Of a stretch of 64,000 nt of DNA, positions 8,571 to 17,814 are shown piece after piece. The stretch's first letter is position 1. Every line of letters starts with the position of its first letter. The notes beneath the pieces are model-generated. The model was not told the DNA's origin, ran no database searches, and was given only the letters and a program-made list of their open reading frames with translations. This stretch comes from Bradyrhizobium cytisi (lineage in GTDB: Bacteria > Pseudomonadota > Alphaproteobacteria > Rhizobiales > Xanthobacteraceae). The stretch spans positions 124,001-188,000 of the forward strand of contig NZ_VSSR01000002.1 in the NCBI RefSeq assembly GCF_008123515.1, written 5' to 3'. Position numbers and translations under genes: made by a program.

Positions 8571-9464
8571 ATGCAGGCTCTCTTTATCGGACAGACCTAT
8601 ATCGACGTCGTCTTCATTACCGACCACATGCCGACCGGCGACGAAAAGCACGTGGCAACCGACTACGCGGTTTCTTTCGGCGGCAACGCTGTCACGGCGG
8701 CGTTCTGCTGCGCCAAGCTCGGCATCGTTCCGGATCTGATCGCCACCGCGGCCAATGACTGGCTAGGGCGCATGTTCCAGGACATGTGCGCGAAATACGC
8801 GATCTCGCTGCACGGGCGGAAGGTGAACCAGTCCTCGCTCTCCTTCATCATGCCGAAGGACGGCAAGCGCGCCATCGTCCGCTGTCGCGACGACGAGCAC
8901 ATCCACCCTTTTCCGATGCTCAACCTCGGCGGCTGCCGTGCGCTGCATGTCGACGGCCATCAGCCGGACGCCGCGATTCACTACGCAAAGGTCTGCCGCG
9001 AGGCCGGCATTCTGACCTCGCTCGACGGCGGCGGCCTGCGCACCAACACCCATGAGCTGCTCGAATACATCGACGTCGCCATCGTCGCCGAGCGGCTGTG
9101 CGAGCAGATGGATCTGACGCCGGAGAAGATGCTCGACTACCTCAAGGGCCGCGGCTGCAAGATCGGCGGCATCACCATGGGTGAGAAGGGCCTGCTCTGG
9201 TACAACGAGACCGGCACCGTCGAGACCATGCCGGCGATGCCGATCCCGCGCGAGCGCGTGATCGACACCAATGGCGCCGGCGACGTTTTCCACGGCGCCT
9301 ATATCTATTCCTACCTCGCCCATCCCGGCAAAAGCTGGCGCGAGCATTTCGACTTTGCCCGCGCCGCCTCGACCTTCAAGATCCAGCGCCTCGGCAACGA
9401 GGCCGGCCTGCCGACCCTTGTGGACATCGCCAAAGTCAGGCACGAGTTCGAAGCCAGGGTCTAG
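8571..9464 (+). CDS. PfkB-family sugar kinase
   Basis: The 297-residue protein has the PfkB ATP/anion-hole signature DTNGAGDVFHGA near residue 232 and an N-terminal GGNAVTAAF block equivalent to the family's first GG motif. It phosphorylates a sugar, nucleoside or related alcohol in the cytoplasm; the substrate is unknown. It is followed 102 bp downstream, after a repeat, by a second PfkB kinase (ribokinase-like). The two may serve a common sugar route. Confidence 0.88.
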   Translation: MQALFIGQTYIDVVFITDHMPTGDEKHVATDYAVSFGGNAVTAAFCCAKLGIVPDLIATAANDWLGRMFQDMCAKYAISLHGRKVNQSSLSFIMPKDGKRAIVRCRDDEHIHPFPMLNLGGCRALHVDGHQPDAAIHYAKVCREAGILTSLDGGGLRTNTHELLEYIDVAIVAERLCEQMDLTPEKMLDYLKGRGCKIGGITMGEKGLLWYNETGTVETMPAMPIPRERVIDTNGAGDVFHGAYIYSYLAHPGKSWREHFDFARAASTFKIQRLGNEAGLPTLVDIAKVRHEFEARV

Positions 9465-9475
9465 GGATTCTTTGT

Positions 9476-9555
9476 TTGAGCATGATCTCCGCGCAAACGC
9501 GCTCCGCGTTTGTCGGGAGGGAGAACCGCTTCACACTTTTCGGGATCATGCTTGA
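9476..9555. repeat. Palindromic repeat family 6 (GAGCATGATC type) between the two kinase genes
   Basis: Outer arms TGAGCATGATC and GATCATGCTTGA are near-perfect inverted repeats. Inside lies a second palindrome, CGCAAACGCG CTC CGCGTTTGT, and then GAACCGCTTCACACTTTTC. I recognise this type as a common Bradyrhizobium intergenic element. It ends immediately before the GAGAGGG ribosome-binding site of the ribokinase gene. Confidence 0.75.
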
Positions 9556-9566
9556 GAGGGCATATC

Positions 9567-10475
9567 ATGGGGCGCGTCTTCGTAGCCGGCAGCATCAACA
9601 TGGATGTGGTGGCGACCGCCGATCGCCACCCCAGGGTCGGCGAGACCGTCGCGGGTCGGCAGGTGCTGTATTTTCCGGGCGGCAAGGGTGCGAACCAGGC
9701 CGTGGCCGCGTCACGGCTCGGCGCGAAGACCACGCTGATCGGGCGGCTGGGCACGGATTCGTTCGGGGCTGAGCTCAGGACGTTTCTTAACGCTCAGGGC
9801 ATCGATCCCGGCGCGATCAAGGAGACGCCCGGGACACACACCGGCACCGCGATCATCACGGTCGCAGCCTCCGACAACACCATCATCGTCATTCCCGGCA
9901 GCAATGGGCTGGTCAGCGCGGATGACGTTGCGGATACGCCGCTGGCGAAGGGCGATGTCGCCGTCAGCCAGTTCGAGATCCCGCTGCCCACCATTGCCGC
10001 CTTCTTCCAGCGCGCGCGCGCGGCGGGCGCCACCACATTGCTGAATCCTGCCCCGGCGCAAAAGATGTCGAGCGAGCTGCTCGCGCTAGTCGATATCCTG
10101 GTGCTGAACGAGACCGAGCTTGGTTTCCTTGCAGGCACCGAGCTCACCGACAGCGACGAGGCTGCAAGGATCATCGCGGTGGCACGAAAACTTCAGGCGC
10201 GCGCGGACCAGACAATCTGCATCACGCTCGGCAAGCGCGGCGTGCTCGCACTCGCTGCCGCCGAAGAATTCGCGGTGCCGGGACGCGTGGTGAAGGCGGT
10301 CGACACCACCGGCGCCGGCGATTGCTTCGTCGGCGCGCTCGCATCACAGCTCGCTGAGGGCGCCGCCTTGCGCGCAGCCCTCGCCTTCGCCAACGCCGCC
10401 GCATCGATCAGCGTGCAGCGCATGGGCGCCGGGCCGTCAATGCCGACAGCCGCGGAGGTGGCGATGATTCTGTAG
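9567..10475 (+). CDS. rbsK: Ribokinase (PfkB family)
   Basis: The start is ATG 9567 (MGRVFVAGSINMD), behind GAGAGGG. Longer in-frame starts run into the upstream repeat. The protein has 302 residues, the usual ribokinase length. It shows the ribokinase N-terminal GSINMDVV, the substrate motif GGKGANQAVAASRLG near 38-52 and the C-terminal catalytic DTTGAGDCFVGAL with the Asp base. It converts D-ribose to ribose-5-phosphate, although related deoxyribose or other pentose substrates cannot be excluded. No ribose transporter lies next to it. Confidence 0.85.
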   Translation: MGRVFVAGSINMDVVATADRHPRVGETVAGRQVLYFPGGKGANQAVAASRLGAKTTLIGRLGTDSFGAELRTFLNAQGIDPGAIKETPGTHTGTAIITVAASDNTIIVIPGSNGLVSADDVADTPLAKGDVAVSQFEIPLPTIAAFFQRARAAGATTLLNPAPAQKMSSELLALVDILVLNETELGFLAGTELTDSDEAARIIAVARKLQARADQTICITLGKRGVLALAAAEEFAVPGRVVKAVDTTGAGDCFVGALASQLAEGAALRAALAFANAAASISVQRMGAGPSMPTAAEVAMIL

Positions 10476-10479
10476 GTCC

Positions 10480-10631
10480 CTCTTCACCTCGCCCCGCTTG
10501 CGGGGAGAGGTCGGATTGCATCGAAGATGCAATCCGGGTGAGGGGGAGCCTCCGCGAGTCCAACTGTCACAGTATGCGCGGATAGAGCCCCTCACCCCAA
10601 CCCTCTCCCCGTAAGAACGGGGAGAGGGAGA
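10480..10631. repeat. Palindromic repeat family 3 (CTCACCC / GGGGAGAGG type)
   Basis: Two linked inverted-repeat units are present. One is CCCCGCTTGCGGGG with GATTGCATC/GATGCAATC arms. The other is CCTCTCCCCGT with ACGGGGAGAGG. Outer CACCTC and GGGTGAGG arms flank the first unit. It fills the space between the convergent ribokinase and flavoprotein genes and could fold as a bidirectional terminator. No T-tract is evident. Confidence 0.75.
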
Positions 10632-10636
10632 GAGCC

Positions 10637-11869
10637 TCACGCCAGCGCGCTCTTCAGGTCAAAGCTCTCATCCGCCGCCTGTTCCGGCGTGATCGAGCGA
10701 TTCATGGCCTGCAACCTTCGGCCGAACATGTGATCGCCGGCGCGGTTGATCGATTCGATGCCGAGCAGCCGGTCGCCGTGGTAGCAGAACGCGGAAAACG
10801 CCTTTTTGGCGGGATCGCCGCGCAGCACGACGCGGTCGTAGCCGGTGGTGAGACCTGCGATCTGGAGCTTGTCGTCGCCCTGGTCGCTCCAGAACCAGGG
10901 ATGGCCGTCATAGGGCTTCTTGTCGCCGGTCAGCCGCGCGGCGAGGCAGCGGGCATGGTCGGTGGCGTTCTGCACCGATTCCAGCCGCAGCGAGCCGCCG
11001 AAGCGCGGGCTCGCGAACAGCGCGCAGTCGCCGACCGCGGAAATGTTAGGGTCGGATGTCGAGAGATATTCGTCGACGATAATGCCGGCGGCAACTGGCA
11101 GCCCCGCCTCGGCCGCCAGCTCGATATTCGGCAGCACGCCGACGCCGACCACGACGAGATCGGCGGGCAGATGCCGGCCGTCGCTCAAGGACACGCCGGT
11201 GACCTTGCCGGTATCCTTATCGCCTTGGGCCTCGATGGAAGTAGCCTGCACGCCGAGGTGAATGCGAATGCCGGCCTCGCGATGCCGCGCCTGAAAATAC
11301 TCCGAGACCTCCGCCGTCACCGCGCGCGCCATCACGCGCGGCGCAAGCTCGAGCACGTCGACCTCGAGCCCCTTGATCCGCGCGGTCGCGGCGAATTCGA
11401 GGCCGATGAAGCCGGCGCCGATCACCACGACCCGCGTCTTTGACGGAATGATCTTTCGCAGCGCCTCGCTCTCGTCGAGGATGCGCAGATATTTCACGTC
11501 GGGCAGATTGGCATTGGGCAGATCGAGCAGGCGGTTGCGCGCGCCCGTCGCCAGCACGAGATGGCCGTAAGGCAGCATCTCGCCGGATGCGAGGAGCAGC
11601 TTGCGCCTCGCGCGGTCGATCGACACGGCGCGGCCCGCGATCAGCTCGATGGTCTGGTCCAGGTAAAATTTCTCCGGCCGGAACATCAGGCTCTCCGGCC
11701 CGGCGGAACCCTTGATGTAGGCCTTGGACAAAGGCGGCCGCTGATAGGGCAGATGCGCCTCGTCATTGATCAGGCAGATGCGATCCGAAAAACCCGCCTG
11801 CCGCAGGGATGCCGCGGCCTGATAGCCACCATGGCCGGCACCGACAATGATCACGGGACCGTCCGTCAT
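10637..11869 (-). CDS. FAD-dependent NAD(P)H:ferredoxin reductase-like oxidoreductase
   Basis: With the start at ATG 11869 the protein begins MTDGPVIIVGAGHGGYQ, the family's usual N-terminus. It has an FAD dinucleotide loop (GAGHGGYQAA), the PYQRPPLSK motif of putidaredoxin/rhodocoxin-type reductases, an NAD(P) loop VVVIGAGFIGLEFA near 150 and a second FAD motif with ISAVGDCA near 275. Such enzymes pass electrons from NAD(P)H to a [2Fe-2S] ferredoxin for a P450 or Rieske oxygenase. No such partner is next to it. Translation appears coupled to a 13-codon upstream ORF with a much stronger ribosome site. An in-frame ATG at 11881 lacks a good one. Confidence 0.85.
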   Translation of the reverse strand: MTDGPVIIVGAGHGGYQAAASLRQAGFSDRICLINDEAHLPYQRPPLSKAYIKGSAGPESLMFRPEKFYLDQTIELIAGRAVSIDRARRKLLLASGEMLPYGHLVLATGARNRLLDLPNANLPDVKYLRILDESEALRKIIPSKTRVVVIGAGFIGLEFAATARIKGLEVDVLELAPRVMARAVTAEVSEYFQARHREAGIRIHLGVQATSIEAQGDKDTGKVTGVSLSDGRHLPADLVVVGVGVLPNIELAAEAGLPVAAGIIVDEYLSTSDPNISAVGDCALFASPRFGGSLRLESVQNATDHARCLAARLTGDKKPYDGHPWFWSDQGDDKLQIAGLTTGYDRVVLRGDPAKKAFSAFCYHGDRLLGIESINRAGDHMFGRRLQAMNRSITPEQAADESFDLKSALA

Positions 11870-11907
11870 TGGACAGCCCATTTCCGCAAGACACGAGCGT
11901 CACCCAT
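11866..11907 (-). CDS. Possible 13-residue leader ORF coupled to the flavoprotein gene
   Basis: ATG at 11907 follows GAGAGGAGACGAC, the best ribosome-binding site in the area. It opens a 13-codon frame (MGDARVLRKWAVQ). The TGA overlaps the ATG of the oxidoreductase at 11869 by four bases. This arrangement is typical of translational coupling. It is equally possible that the region is only an efficient initiation platform. I see no runs of one amino acid to suggest attenuation. Confidence 0.4.
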   Translation of the reverse strand: MGDARVLRKWAVQ

Positions 11908-12112
11908 GTCGTCTCCTCTCTCGCTAAGATTGGCTTGGCTAGCCTTACGAGGAGCCGGCGCTCGTGTCCGTCCCTAAACGAAGGCGGCCCCATTTGAGCC
12001 GATCATTCCGCACGACGCAAGGCCCCTACGCGGGGCACTGGCGGCCAGGGATTGTCACCCCTCGCCTTCTGCGATTTAGTTGCGGCAACGAACCTCATGC
12101 CGGGGATTTCCG

Positions 12113-12907
12113 ATGCCAGCTCCCGTCTCCCAACCCGATGATCCCGCCCTGCTGCGGATCGAAGGCCCGATCGCAACCATCACGCTCAATCGCCCCGCCG
12201 CCTTCAACTCGATCAACCTGGCGATCGCGCAGAAGCTCGAGCAGCTCGCGGCCACCATCGAGGGCGACGACGCGATCAGGGTCGTGATCCTTGAGGGCGC
12301 GGGCCGCGCCTTCTCCGCCGGCGGCGATCTGCAGACGATTGGCGCGGCAGCCGAGGCCAACACGGTGACGCCGGTGGTCGGCGAGCTGCTCAAGCACTAC
12401 CATGCCTTCATCGAGATCATCCGGCGCATGCCAAAGATCTCGCTGTCGAGCGTGCACGGCTCGGCGGCCGGCGCCGGCATGGGCCTCGCCTTCGTCACCG
12501 ATCTCTGCATCGCCGCCGAGGACGCGAAGTTCACGCCGGCCTATGCCAAGATCGGCGTCTCGCCGGATGGCGGCTCGACAGTCGGGATCGTCGGCACGGT
12601 CGGCGCGCGCCGCGCGCTGCAGATCTTTCTGACCGAGGATAATTTCACCGCGAAGCAAGCCCTTGAATGGGGCCTCGTCGCCAAGATCGTTCCCGCGACC
12701 GAGCTGAAGGCCGCGACGCGGCAGCTTGCCGAGCGGCTGGCGCAGAACGCGCCGGCAGCGATCGCCGGCACCAAATCGCTGGTCTATGCGGCCGCCACCA
12801 CGCCCGTAAAACAGCAGCTCGATGCCGAGGAGCACAAGATCATCATGGCGATGAATACGGAGGAGTTTCGTGTCGCCGTGAAGAAGTTCACGAGCAAGAG
12901 CAAGTAG
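12113..12907 (+). CDS. Enoyl-CoA hydratase/isomerase family protein
   Basis: The 264-residue crotonase-fold protein starts at ATG 12113 (MPAPVSQPDDPALL). The first oxyanion loop is in GAGRAFSAGGDLQ (near 63-75) and the second in HGSAAGAGMGLAFVTD (near 112-127). The residue pattern at the catalytic Glu positions is not classical (PAYAKIGVSPDGGST), so isomerase or other crotonase chemistry is as likely as hydration. It is convergent with the TRAP transporter genes, with nine bases between stops. No other beta-oxidation gene is adjacent. Confidence 0.85.
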   Translation: MPAPVSQPDDPALLRIEGPIATITLNRPAAFNSINLAIAQKLEQLAATIEGDDAIRVVILEGAGRAFSAGGDLQTIGAAAEANTVTPVVGELLKHYHAFIEIIRRMPKISLSSVHGSAAGAGMGLAFVTDLCIAAEDAKFTPAYAKIGVSPDGGSTVGIVGTVGARRALQIFLTEDNFTAKQALEWGLVAKIVPATELKAATRQLAERLAQNAPAAIAGTKSLVYAAATTPVKQQLDAEEHKIIMAMNTEEFRVAVKKFTSKSK

Positions 12908-12916
12908 CCGCGGCAC

Positions 12917-14257
12917 TCACTTGGGACAGATGTAGCCGGTCCCCGCCGGCGACTTGAAGCAGCCGACCGATTCCGGCAGCACGTGCTGCGGCAGCCACAG
13001 CACCACGTTCGGGAAGTAGATCGCGAACGCAATGGTGGCGAAGAACACGACATAGATCGGCAGCGCCGCGCGTAGCGCTTTCGCAAAGCTGACGCCGACG
13101 AATTTCGACGCCATCAGCAGCACCAGGCCATAAGGCGGCGTGATCAGGCCGAAGGCGAGCGTCGCGATCAGCACCACGCCCATGTGGACGCCGTTGATGT
13201 CGCCGGCTTCGGTCAGCGTGTTGACCAGCGGCATGAAGATGATGATGGTCGGCACTGGCTCGATGAAATCGCCGACCACGGTGAATAGCAGCACCATCAG
13301 CAGCATGATCAGATGCGGGTCGTTGCCCGCGATCGAGGTGATCATGTCGGCGATGTAGCTCGCGCCGCGCAAGTAAGCGAGCATCCAGCCGAAGGCATTG
13401 GCGGCGCCGATCGTGATCAGCGGCAGCGAGAAGATCAGCCCGGCGAGGCAGAAATCATACGGGATCTTCCTGAGGTGGCCGCGGTTGAGCGCGGGGATCA
13501 CGACCAGGATGATCCAGGCCACGGCGACGACGCCTGCTTCCGTCGGCGTGAACCAGCCGGTCAGAATGCCGCCGAGCAGGATCACCGGGATCATCAGCGG
13601 CAGCGCCGCATCGCCGGCGGCGAACACGATTTGCCGCAGCGGCGCGCGCGGCTTGCGCAAGCCCGAGGGGCCGAAGAAATAGCAGTAGATCATCAGGCCG
13701 AAGCCGATCATCAGGCCCGGCACCACGCCCGCCATGAACAGGCCGGCGATCGAGACGTTGCCGACCGCACCATAGACCACCGCGGTGATGCTCGGGGGCA
13801 CGAGCGCCGCAATGGTCGAGGCCGACGCGATGATCGCGGCGATGAACGCGGGCTCATAGCCCTCGCGCTTCATCGGCCCACCCAGCGCGCGGCTCATCAC
13901 GGCGACATCGGCCGTCGTCGAGCCCGACATCTCCGAGAAGAACATGCTGAAGACGACCACGACCTGTGACAGCCCGCCCCTGATATGCCCGACCAGCGAC
14001 ACCGAGAGATTGGCTATTCGCACTACCACATTGGCCGAGCTCATGAGCTCACCGACCAGCAGGAAGAACGGGATCGCCAGCAGTGCCTCGGAATCAACGC
14101 CGTCGAAGATTTTCTGGATGATTGCGGCGAGCGAGACGTCGGACAGGATCGCACCGATGAACACACCCGCCATCAGCGAGAACGGCACGGGCACGCCGAG
14201 GTAGCCGAACGACAGGAAGCAGATCGACATCAACGCCAGGACAATGGGTGCGCTCAC
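12917..14257 (-). CDS. TRAP transporter large permease (DctM type)
   Basis: The 446-residue protein has about 12 hydrophobic segments and DctM hallmarks, including PFFLLVGELMSSANV and FFSEMSGSTTADVAVM near 95-125. It is the Na+/H+-coupled inner-membrane channel of a tripartite ATP-independent periplasmic importer. Its start overlaps the stop of the small permease by four bases. The C-terminal tail (ESVGCFKSPAGTGYICPK) is an unusual cysteine-containing extension. Confidence 0.93.
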   Translation of the reverse strand: MSAPIVLALMSICFLSFGYLGVPVPFSLMAGVFIGAILSDVSLAAIIQKIFDGVDSEALLAIPFFLLVGELMSSANVVVRIANLSVSLVGHIRGGLSQVVVVFSMFFSEMSGSTTADVAVMSRALGGPMKREGYEPAFIAAIIASASTIAALVPPSITAVVYGAVGNVSIAGLFMAGVVPGLMIGFGLMIYCYFFGPSGLRKPRAPLRQIVFAAGDAALPLMIPVILLGGILTGWFTPTEAGVVAVAWIILVVIPALNRGHLRKIPYDFCLAGLIFSLPLITIGAANAFGWMLAYLRGASYIADMITSIAGNDPHLIMLLMVLLFTVVGDFIEPVPTIIIFMPLVNTLTEAGDINGVHMGVVLIATLAFGLITPPYGLVLLMASKFVGVSFAKALRAALPIYVVFFATIAFAIYFPNVVLWLPQHVLPESVGCFKSPAGTGYICPK

Positions 14258-14832
14258 GGCTGCGCCCTCATTTGCGCTTCGGTGACGACGGGCGCAGCGT
14301 CCTCGTCCAGCGGCTCCGGATGGTCAAAACCGTTGCGCAGACCGTTGACGAGCTGCTCGATGGTGAACAGGCCGACCAGGACGCCGGATAGCGGAATTAT
14401 CGCGTAAAGCGAGGCAATCGGCGTGCCCGATGGCAGGCGGAAGCTGCCGAAGCCGCGCAGATAGTTCTGGTAACCGTACCAGATCAGGCAGAAGGCGACG
14501 CCGAGCACGATGAGACGGATGATGATTTCGACGATGATCCTGGGCACGCCATGCATCGCCTCGGAAATCGCGGTGAGATAGAGGTGATCGTTGCGGCGGG
14601 TCGCAACCGCGGTCCCAATGAAGATCGCATAGATGAACAGCGTCGAGGTGACTTCCTGCAGCCACAGCCAGGGATGGCCGATGGTGCGGGTGACGATGTC
14701 GGCGGTGACCGACAGCGAGAAGCCGAAGCACAGCACGCCGCAGAGGATCATCAGCGAGAGCTCGAGCCAGTCGAGCCAGCGCCATTTCAGGTGACGCTGG
14801 CGTTGCAATACGAGCTTGTCGGCGATGGCCAT
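14254..14832 (-). CDS. TRAP transporter small permease (DctQ type)
   Basis: The 192-residue protein has four predicted transmembrane segments and a DctQ-like core (VTADIVTRTIGHPWLWLQEV, RRNDHLYLTAI). It pairs with the large permease encoded downstream by a 4-bp ATGA overlap. The ribosome site GAGGGTAACA lies directly beside a palindromic repeat that separates it from the binding-protein gene. That repeat may tune the ratio of binding protein to membrane subunits. Confidence 0.9.
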   Translation of the reverse strand: MAIADKLVLQRQRHLKWRWLDWLELSLMILCGVLCFGFSLSVTADIVTRTIGHPWLWLQEVTSTLFIYAIFIGTAVATRRNDHLYLTAISEAMHGVPRIIVEIIIRLIVLGVAFCLIWYGYQNYLRGFGSFRLPSGTPIASLYAIIPLSGVLVGLFTIEQLVNGLRNGFDHPEPLDEDAAPVVTEAQMRAQP

Positions 14833-14841
14833 TGTTACCCT

Positions 14842-14960
14842 CGTCGTCCCGGCGAAGGCCGGGACCCATAGCCCCAGCTGCTCATTGTGTTAGCGAGTTG
14901 ACAGCTATCCCCCCAAAGCGCCGCCGCGGAGTAGAGGTCCCGGCCTTCGCCGGGACGACG
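14842..14960. repeat. Palindromic repeat family 4 (CGTCGTCCCGGCGAAGGCCGGGACC type)
   Basis: Outer inverted arms are CGTCGTCCCGGCGAAGGCC and GGCCTTCGCCGGGACGACG. The left arm itself also folds (CCCGGCgaaGGCCGGG). It lies inside the TRAP operon between the DctP and DctQ genes. Confidence 0.82.
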
Positions 14961-14984
14961 CGGAGAAGCGCCTGCGCGCGGGGT

Positions 14985-15992
14985 CTACTTGATCGACCGG
15001 ATCAGGTCCTTGACCTTCACCGCGTGCGGGCCGAGCTCCTTGGCGAGCTTGTCGAGATAGGGATCGGCGATCGCAATGAAGCCGGACTTGTCAACATCGG
15101 GAACGATCTTGACGCCGATCGATTTCAGCTTGACTTGCGATTGATGCTCAAGCTCGATCGCCTTGGCGGGCTGGGTCTTGTTGACCTCGTCGGCGGCGGC
15201 CTGCACCCAACCCTGCTGCTCTGGTGTGAGGTTGTTCCAGAGCTTGTCGCTGACCCAGACCAGACTGTTGTTGGCCTCATGCTCGGTCATCGAGAGCACC
15301 GGCGCCACTTCATAGTGCTTGTTGGCGAGGTAGACGTTGACGCCATTCTCGGCGACATCGACCACGCCGGTTTGCAGAGAAGTGTAGACGCTGCCGAACG
15401 GCATGTGCACGATCTGGGCGCCATAGGCCGGGAACATTATGTCCTCGGTCGGCGTCGCCTGCACCCGCACCTTGAGGCCCTTCATGTCCTCGACCTTCTT
15501 GATCTCCCGTTTGGAATACATGTTGCGCAAGCCAAGCGTCGCCAGCGCGATGACATGAGTGCCCTGAACTGTCTCTGCAATCATCACTTTGACCGCATTT
15601 GCCACCTCGGGATTCGCTATCGCCTTGATGAGATGGTCTTCCGAGCGGAACAGGTAGTGCATTGACATAACGCCTGCCTGGGGCGAGAGCGTCGCGGCGT
15701 TCGCAGACGATGAAATACAGAACTCGATATCCCCCGCCTTGACGAGCTGCAACACCTGCGGCTCCTGCCCGAGCTGCGCGCCGGGATACTGGTCGATCAA
15801 CATCGTTCCTTTGCTCAGCGCCTTGAGCTTCTCGCTGAAGATGTCGCCGAGGATTCCATAGCCGGTGATCTTGGGCTGGTCATAGGCGAAGCGATAATGC
15901 TTCACCTCCTGCGCCCCGGCGCCCGTGACGAAGAGAACAGCGGCCGTTGCCGCCAGCCGATGTAAGAATCTTGGCATCGATCGTTCAATCAT
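14985..15992 (-). CDS. TRAP transporter substrate-binding protein (DctP type)
   Basis: The start is ATG 15992, chosen because AGGGGGAAACG precedes it and a signal peptide follows (MIERSMPRFLHRLAATAAVL, cut near GAGA|QE). The GTG at 16055 that overlaps the dehydratase stop would bury the signal. The 335-residue periplasmic protein has the DctP Arg region (GLKVRVQATPTEDIMFPAYG) that binds a substrate carboxylate and the dimerising C-terminal helix. Linkage to an IlvD/Edd dehydratase and a uronate-dehydrogenase-like gene suggests a sugar acid as ligand. Confidence 0.9.
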   Translation of the reverse strand: MIERSMPRFLHRLAATAAVLFVTGAGAQEVKHYRFAYDQPKITGYGILGDIFSEKLKALSKGTMLIDQYPGAQLGQEPQVLQLVKAGDIEFCISSSANAATLSPQAGVMSMHYLFRSEDHLIKAIANPEVANAVKVMIAETVQGTHVIALATLGLRNMYSKREIKKVEDMKGLKVRVQATPTEDIMFPAYGAQIVHMPFGSVYTSLQTGVVDVAENGVNVYLANKHYEVAPVLSMTEHEANNSLVWVSDKLWNNLTPEQQGWVQAAADEVNKTQPAKAIELEHQSQVKLKSIGVKIVPDVDKSGFIAIADPYLDKLAKELGPHAVKVKDLIRSIK

Positions 15993-16051
15993 CGTTTCCC
16001 CCTGTTTATCGCTCGCCGCTTTAGCGGTCTGAGCGTTCGTTTGGGTGGTTA

Positions 16052-17773
16052 TCACCCCTTCTCGGTCTTCTTCCCAGCCCTCTGCATGAAATCGAAGTCG
16101 CAGCCCTCGTCGGCCTGCATGATGGTCTCGTTGAACAGCCAGGCATAGCCGCGCCGCGCTTCATCCGGCGCTGCGGCCGGCTTCAGCGCGGCGCGCCGAC
16201 GCTCCAGCTCGGCGGCATCGACCAAAAGCTCAATGCTGCGCTTGGCCACATCGAGTTGAATTTTGTCGCCGTTCTTCACCAGCGCCAGCGGGCCGCCGAC
16301 CGCGGATTCCGGCGTGATGTGCAGAACGATGGTGCCGAACGCGGTGCCGCTCATGCGCGCATCCGAAATGCGCACCATGTCCTTGGTACCATTCCGTGCG
16401 AGCTTCTTCGGGATCGGCAGATAGCCCGCCTCGGGCATGCCGGGCGCGCCCTTCGGGCCGGCATTGCGCAGCACCAGCACGTCGTCGGCGGTGACGTCGA
16501 GATCGGGATCGTCGACCCGCAAGGTCATGTCCTCGACGGATTCGAACACCACCGCGCGGCCCGTATGCTGCAGGAGCTTGGGGCTCGCAGCAGATTGCTT
16601 GATGACCGCGCCGCGCGGCGCGAGATTGCCGTGCAGGACGGCAAGGCCACCCTCCTTCTTGATCGGATTGTGGCGCGGACGGATCGCGTCCTGGCCCGGC
16701 ACGTCCTCCGCATTCGCGACGACGTCGCGCAGGCTCTCGCCCGAGATCGTCTTCGCGTCGAGATCGACGAGATCGCCGAGCTGCGCCAGCAGTTTCGGCA
16801 CGCCGCCGGCGTGATGGAAATGCTCCATGTAGTGCTCGCCGGACGGCTTGAGATCGACCAGCACCGGCACCTCGCGGCCGATCTGGTCGAACACTTCGAG
16901 ATCGAGCCGGTGCGGCGAGCGGTGCGCCATCGCGGTCAGATGGATCAGGCCGTTGGTCGAGCCGCCGATCGCCTGCAGCACGACCTGCGCGTTCTTGAAG
17001 GAGGCCGGCGTCAAGAGCTCGCTCGGCTTCGGGCCCTTGGTCTTGGCCATCTCGGCCGCAACCCGGCCGCTCGCCTCGGCCAGACGGAAACGCTCGGCAT
17101 GCGGCGCCGGAATTGTCGCGCTCATCGGCAGCGACAGGCCCATGGCTTCGATCATGCAGGCCATGGTCGAGGCCGTGCCCATCACCATGCAGGTGCCGAC
17201 CGACGGCGCCAGGCGGCCATTGACGGCTTCGATCTCGGCATCGTCGATCTCGCCGGCGCGATGCTTGCCCCAGAGACGGCGGCAATCGGTGCAGGCCCCT
17301 AACACCTCGCCCTTGTGATGACCGACCACCATCGGACCGACGGGAATGACCACGGTCGGCAGGTCGGCGCTGATCGCCGCCATCACCTGCGCCGGGAGCG
17401 TCTTGTCGCAGCCGCCGATCACGATCACCGAATCCATCGGCTGGGCCCGGATCATCTCCTCGGTGTCCATCGCCATCAGATTGCGCAGATACATCGAAGT
17501 CGGATGCGCAAAGCTCTCGGCGATCGAGATGGTCGGGAACACGAACGGCATCGCGCCCGACAGCATCACGCCGCGCTTGGCGGCCTCGATGATCTGAGGG
17601 ACGTTGCCGTGACAGGGATTGTAGTCGCTATAGGTGTTGGTGATGCCGACGATCGGGCGCTCCAGCGCGTCGTCGGAATAGCCCATGGCCTTGATGAACG
17701 CCTTGCGCAGGAACAGCGAGAAGCCGGCATCGCCATAGCTCGTCAGACCCTTGCGCAAACCACTCGTCATCAT
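16052..17773 (-). CDS. IlvD/Edd family dehydratase, probably a sugar-acid dehydratase
   Basis: The 573-residue protein has Fe-S ligands in NPCHGNVPQ (near 53), GGCDKTLPA (near 121) and GTCMVMGTASTMA (near 195), the three-cysteine pattern of the family. ISDARMSGTAFG near 470 is the C-terminal catalytic serine block. In context (TRAP importer, GntR regulator, uronate-dehydrogenase-like and lactonase genes) an aldonate/aldarate dehydratase such as arabonate or xylonate dehydratase is more likely than the isoleucine/valine pathway enzyme. It is the first gene of the leftward operon and overlaps the TRAP binding-protein reading frame. The start could be either of two adjacent ATGs. Confidence 0.88.
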   Translation of the reverse strand: MMTSGLRKGLTSYGDAGFSLFLRKAFIKAMGYSDDALERPIVGITNTYSDYNPCHGNVPQIIEAAKRGVMLSGAMPFVFPTISIAESFAHPTSMYLRNLMAMDTEEMIRAQPMDSVIVIGGCDKTLPAQVMAAISADLPTVVIPVGPMVVGHHKGEVLGACTDCRRLWGKHRAGEIDDAEIEAVNGRLAPSVGTCMVMGTASTMACMIEAMGLSLPMSATIPAPHAERFRLAEASGRVAAEMAKTKGPKPSELLTPASFKNAQVVLQAIGGSTNGLIHLTAMAHRSPHRLDLEVFDQIGREVPVLVDLKPSGEHYMEHFHHAGGVPKLLAQLGDLVDLDAKTISGESLRDVVANAEDVPGQDAIRPRHNPIKKEGGLAVLHGNLAPRGAVIKQSAASPKLLQHTGRAVVFESVEDMTLRVDDPDLDVTADDVLVLRNAGPKGAPGMPEAGYLPIPKKLARNGTKDMVRISDARMSGTAFGTIVLHITPESAVGGPLALVKNGDKIQLDVAKRSIELLVDAAELERRRAALKPAAAPDEARRGYAWLFNETIMQADEGCDFDFMQRAGKKTEKG

Positions 17774-17814
17774 GCCGCTCCTTAGCTTGCCATTGTGGTA
17801 CAGCCTGCCCCCTG

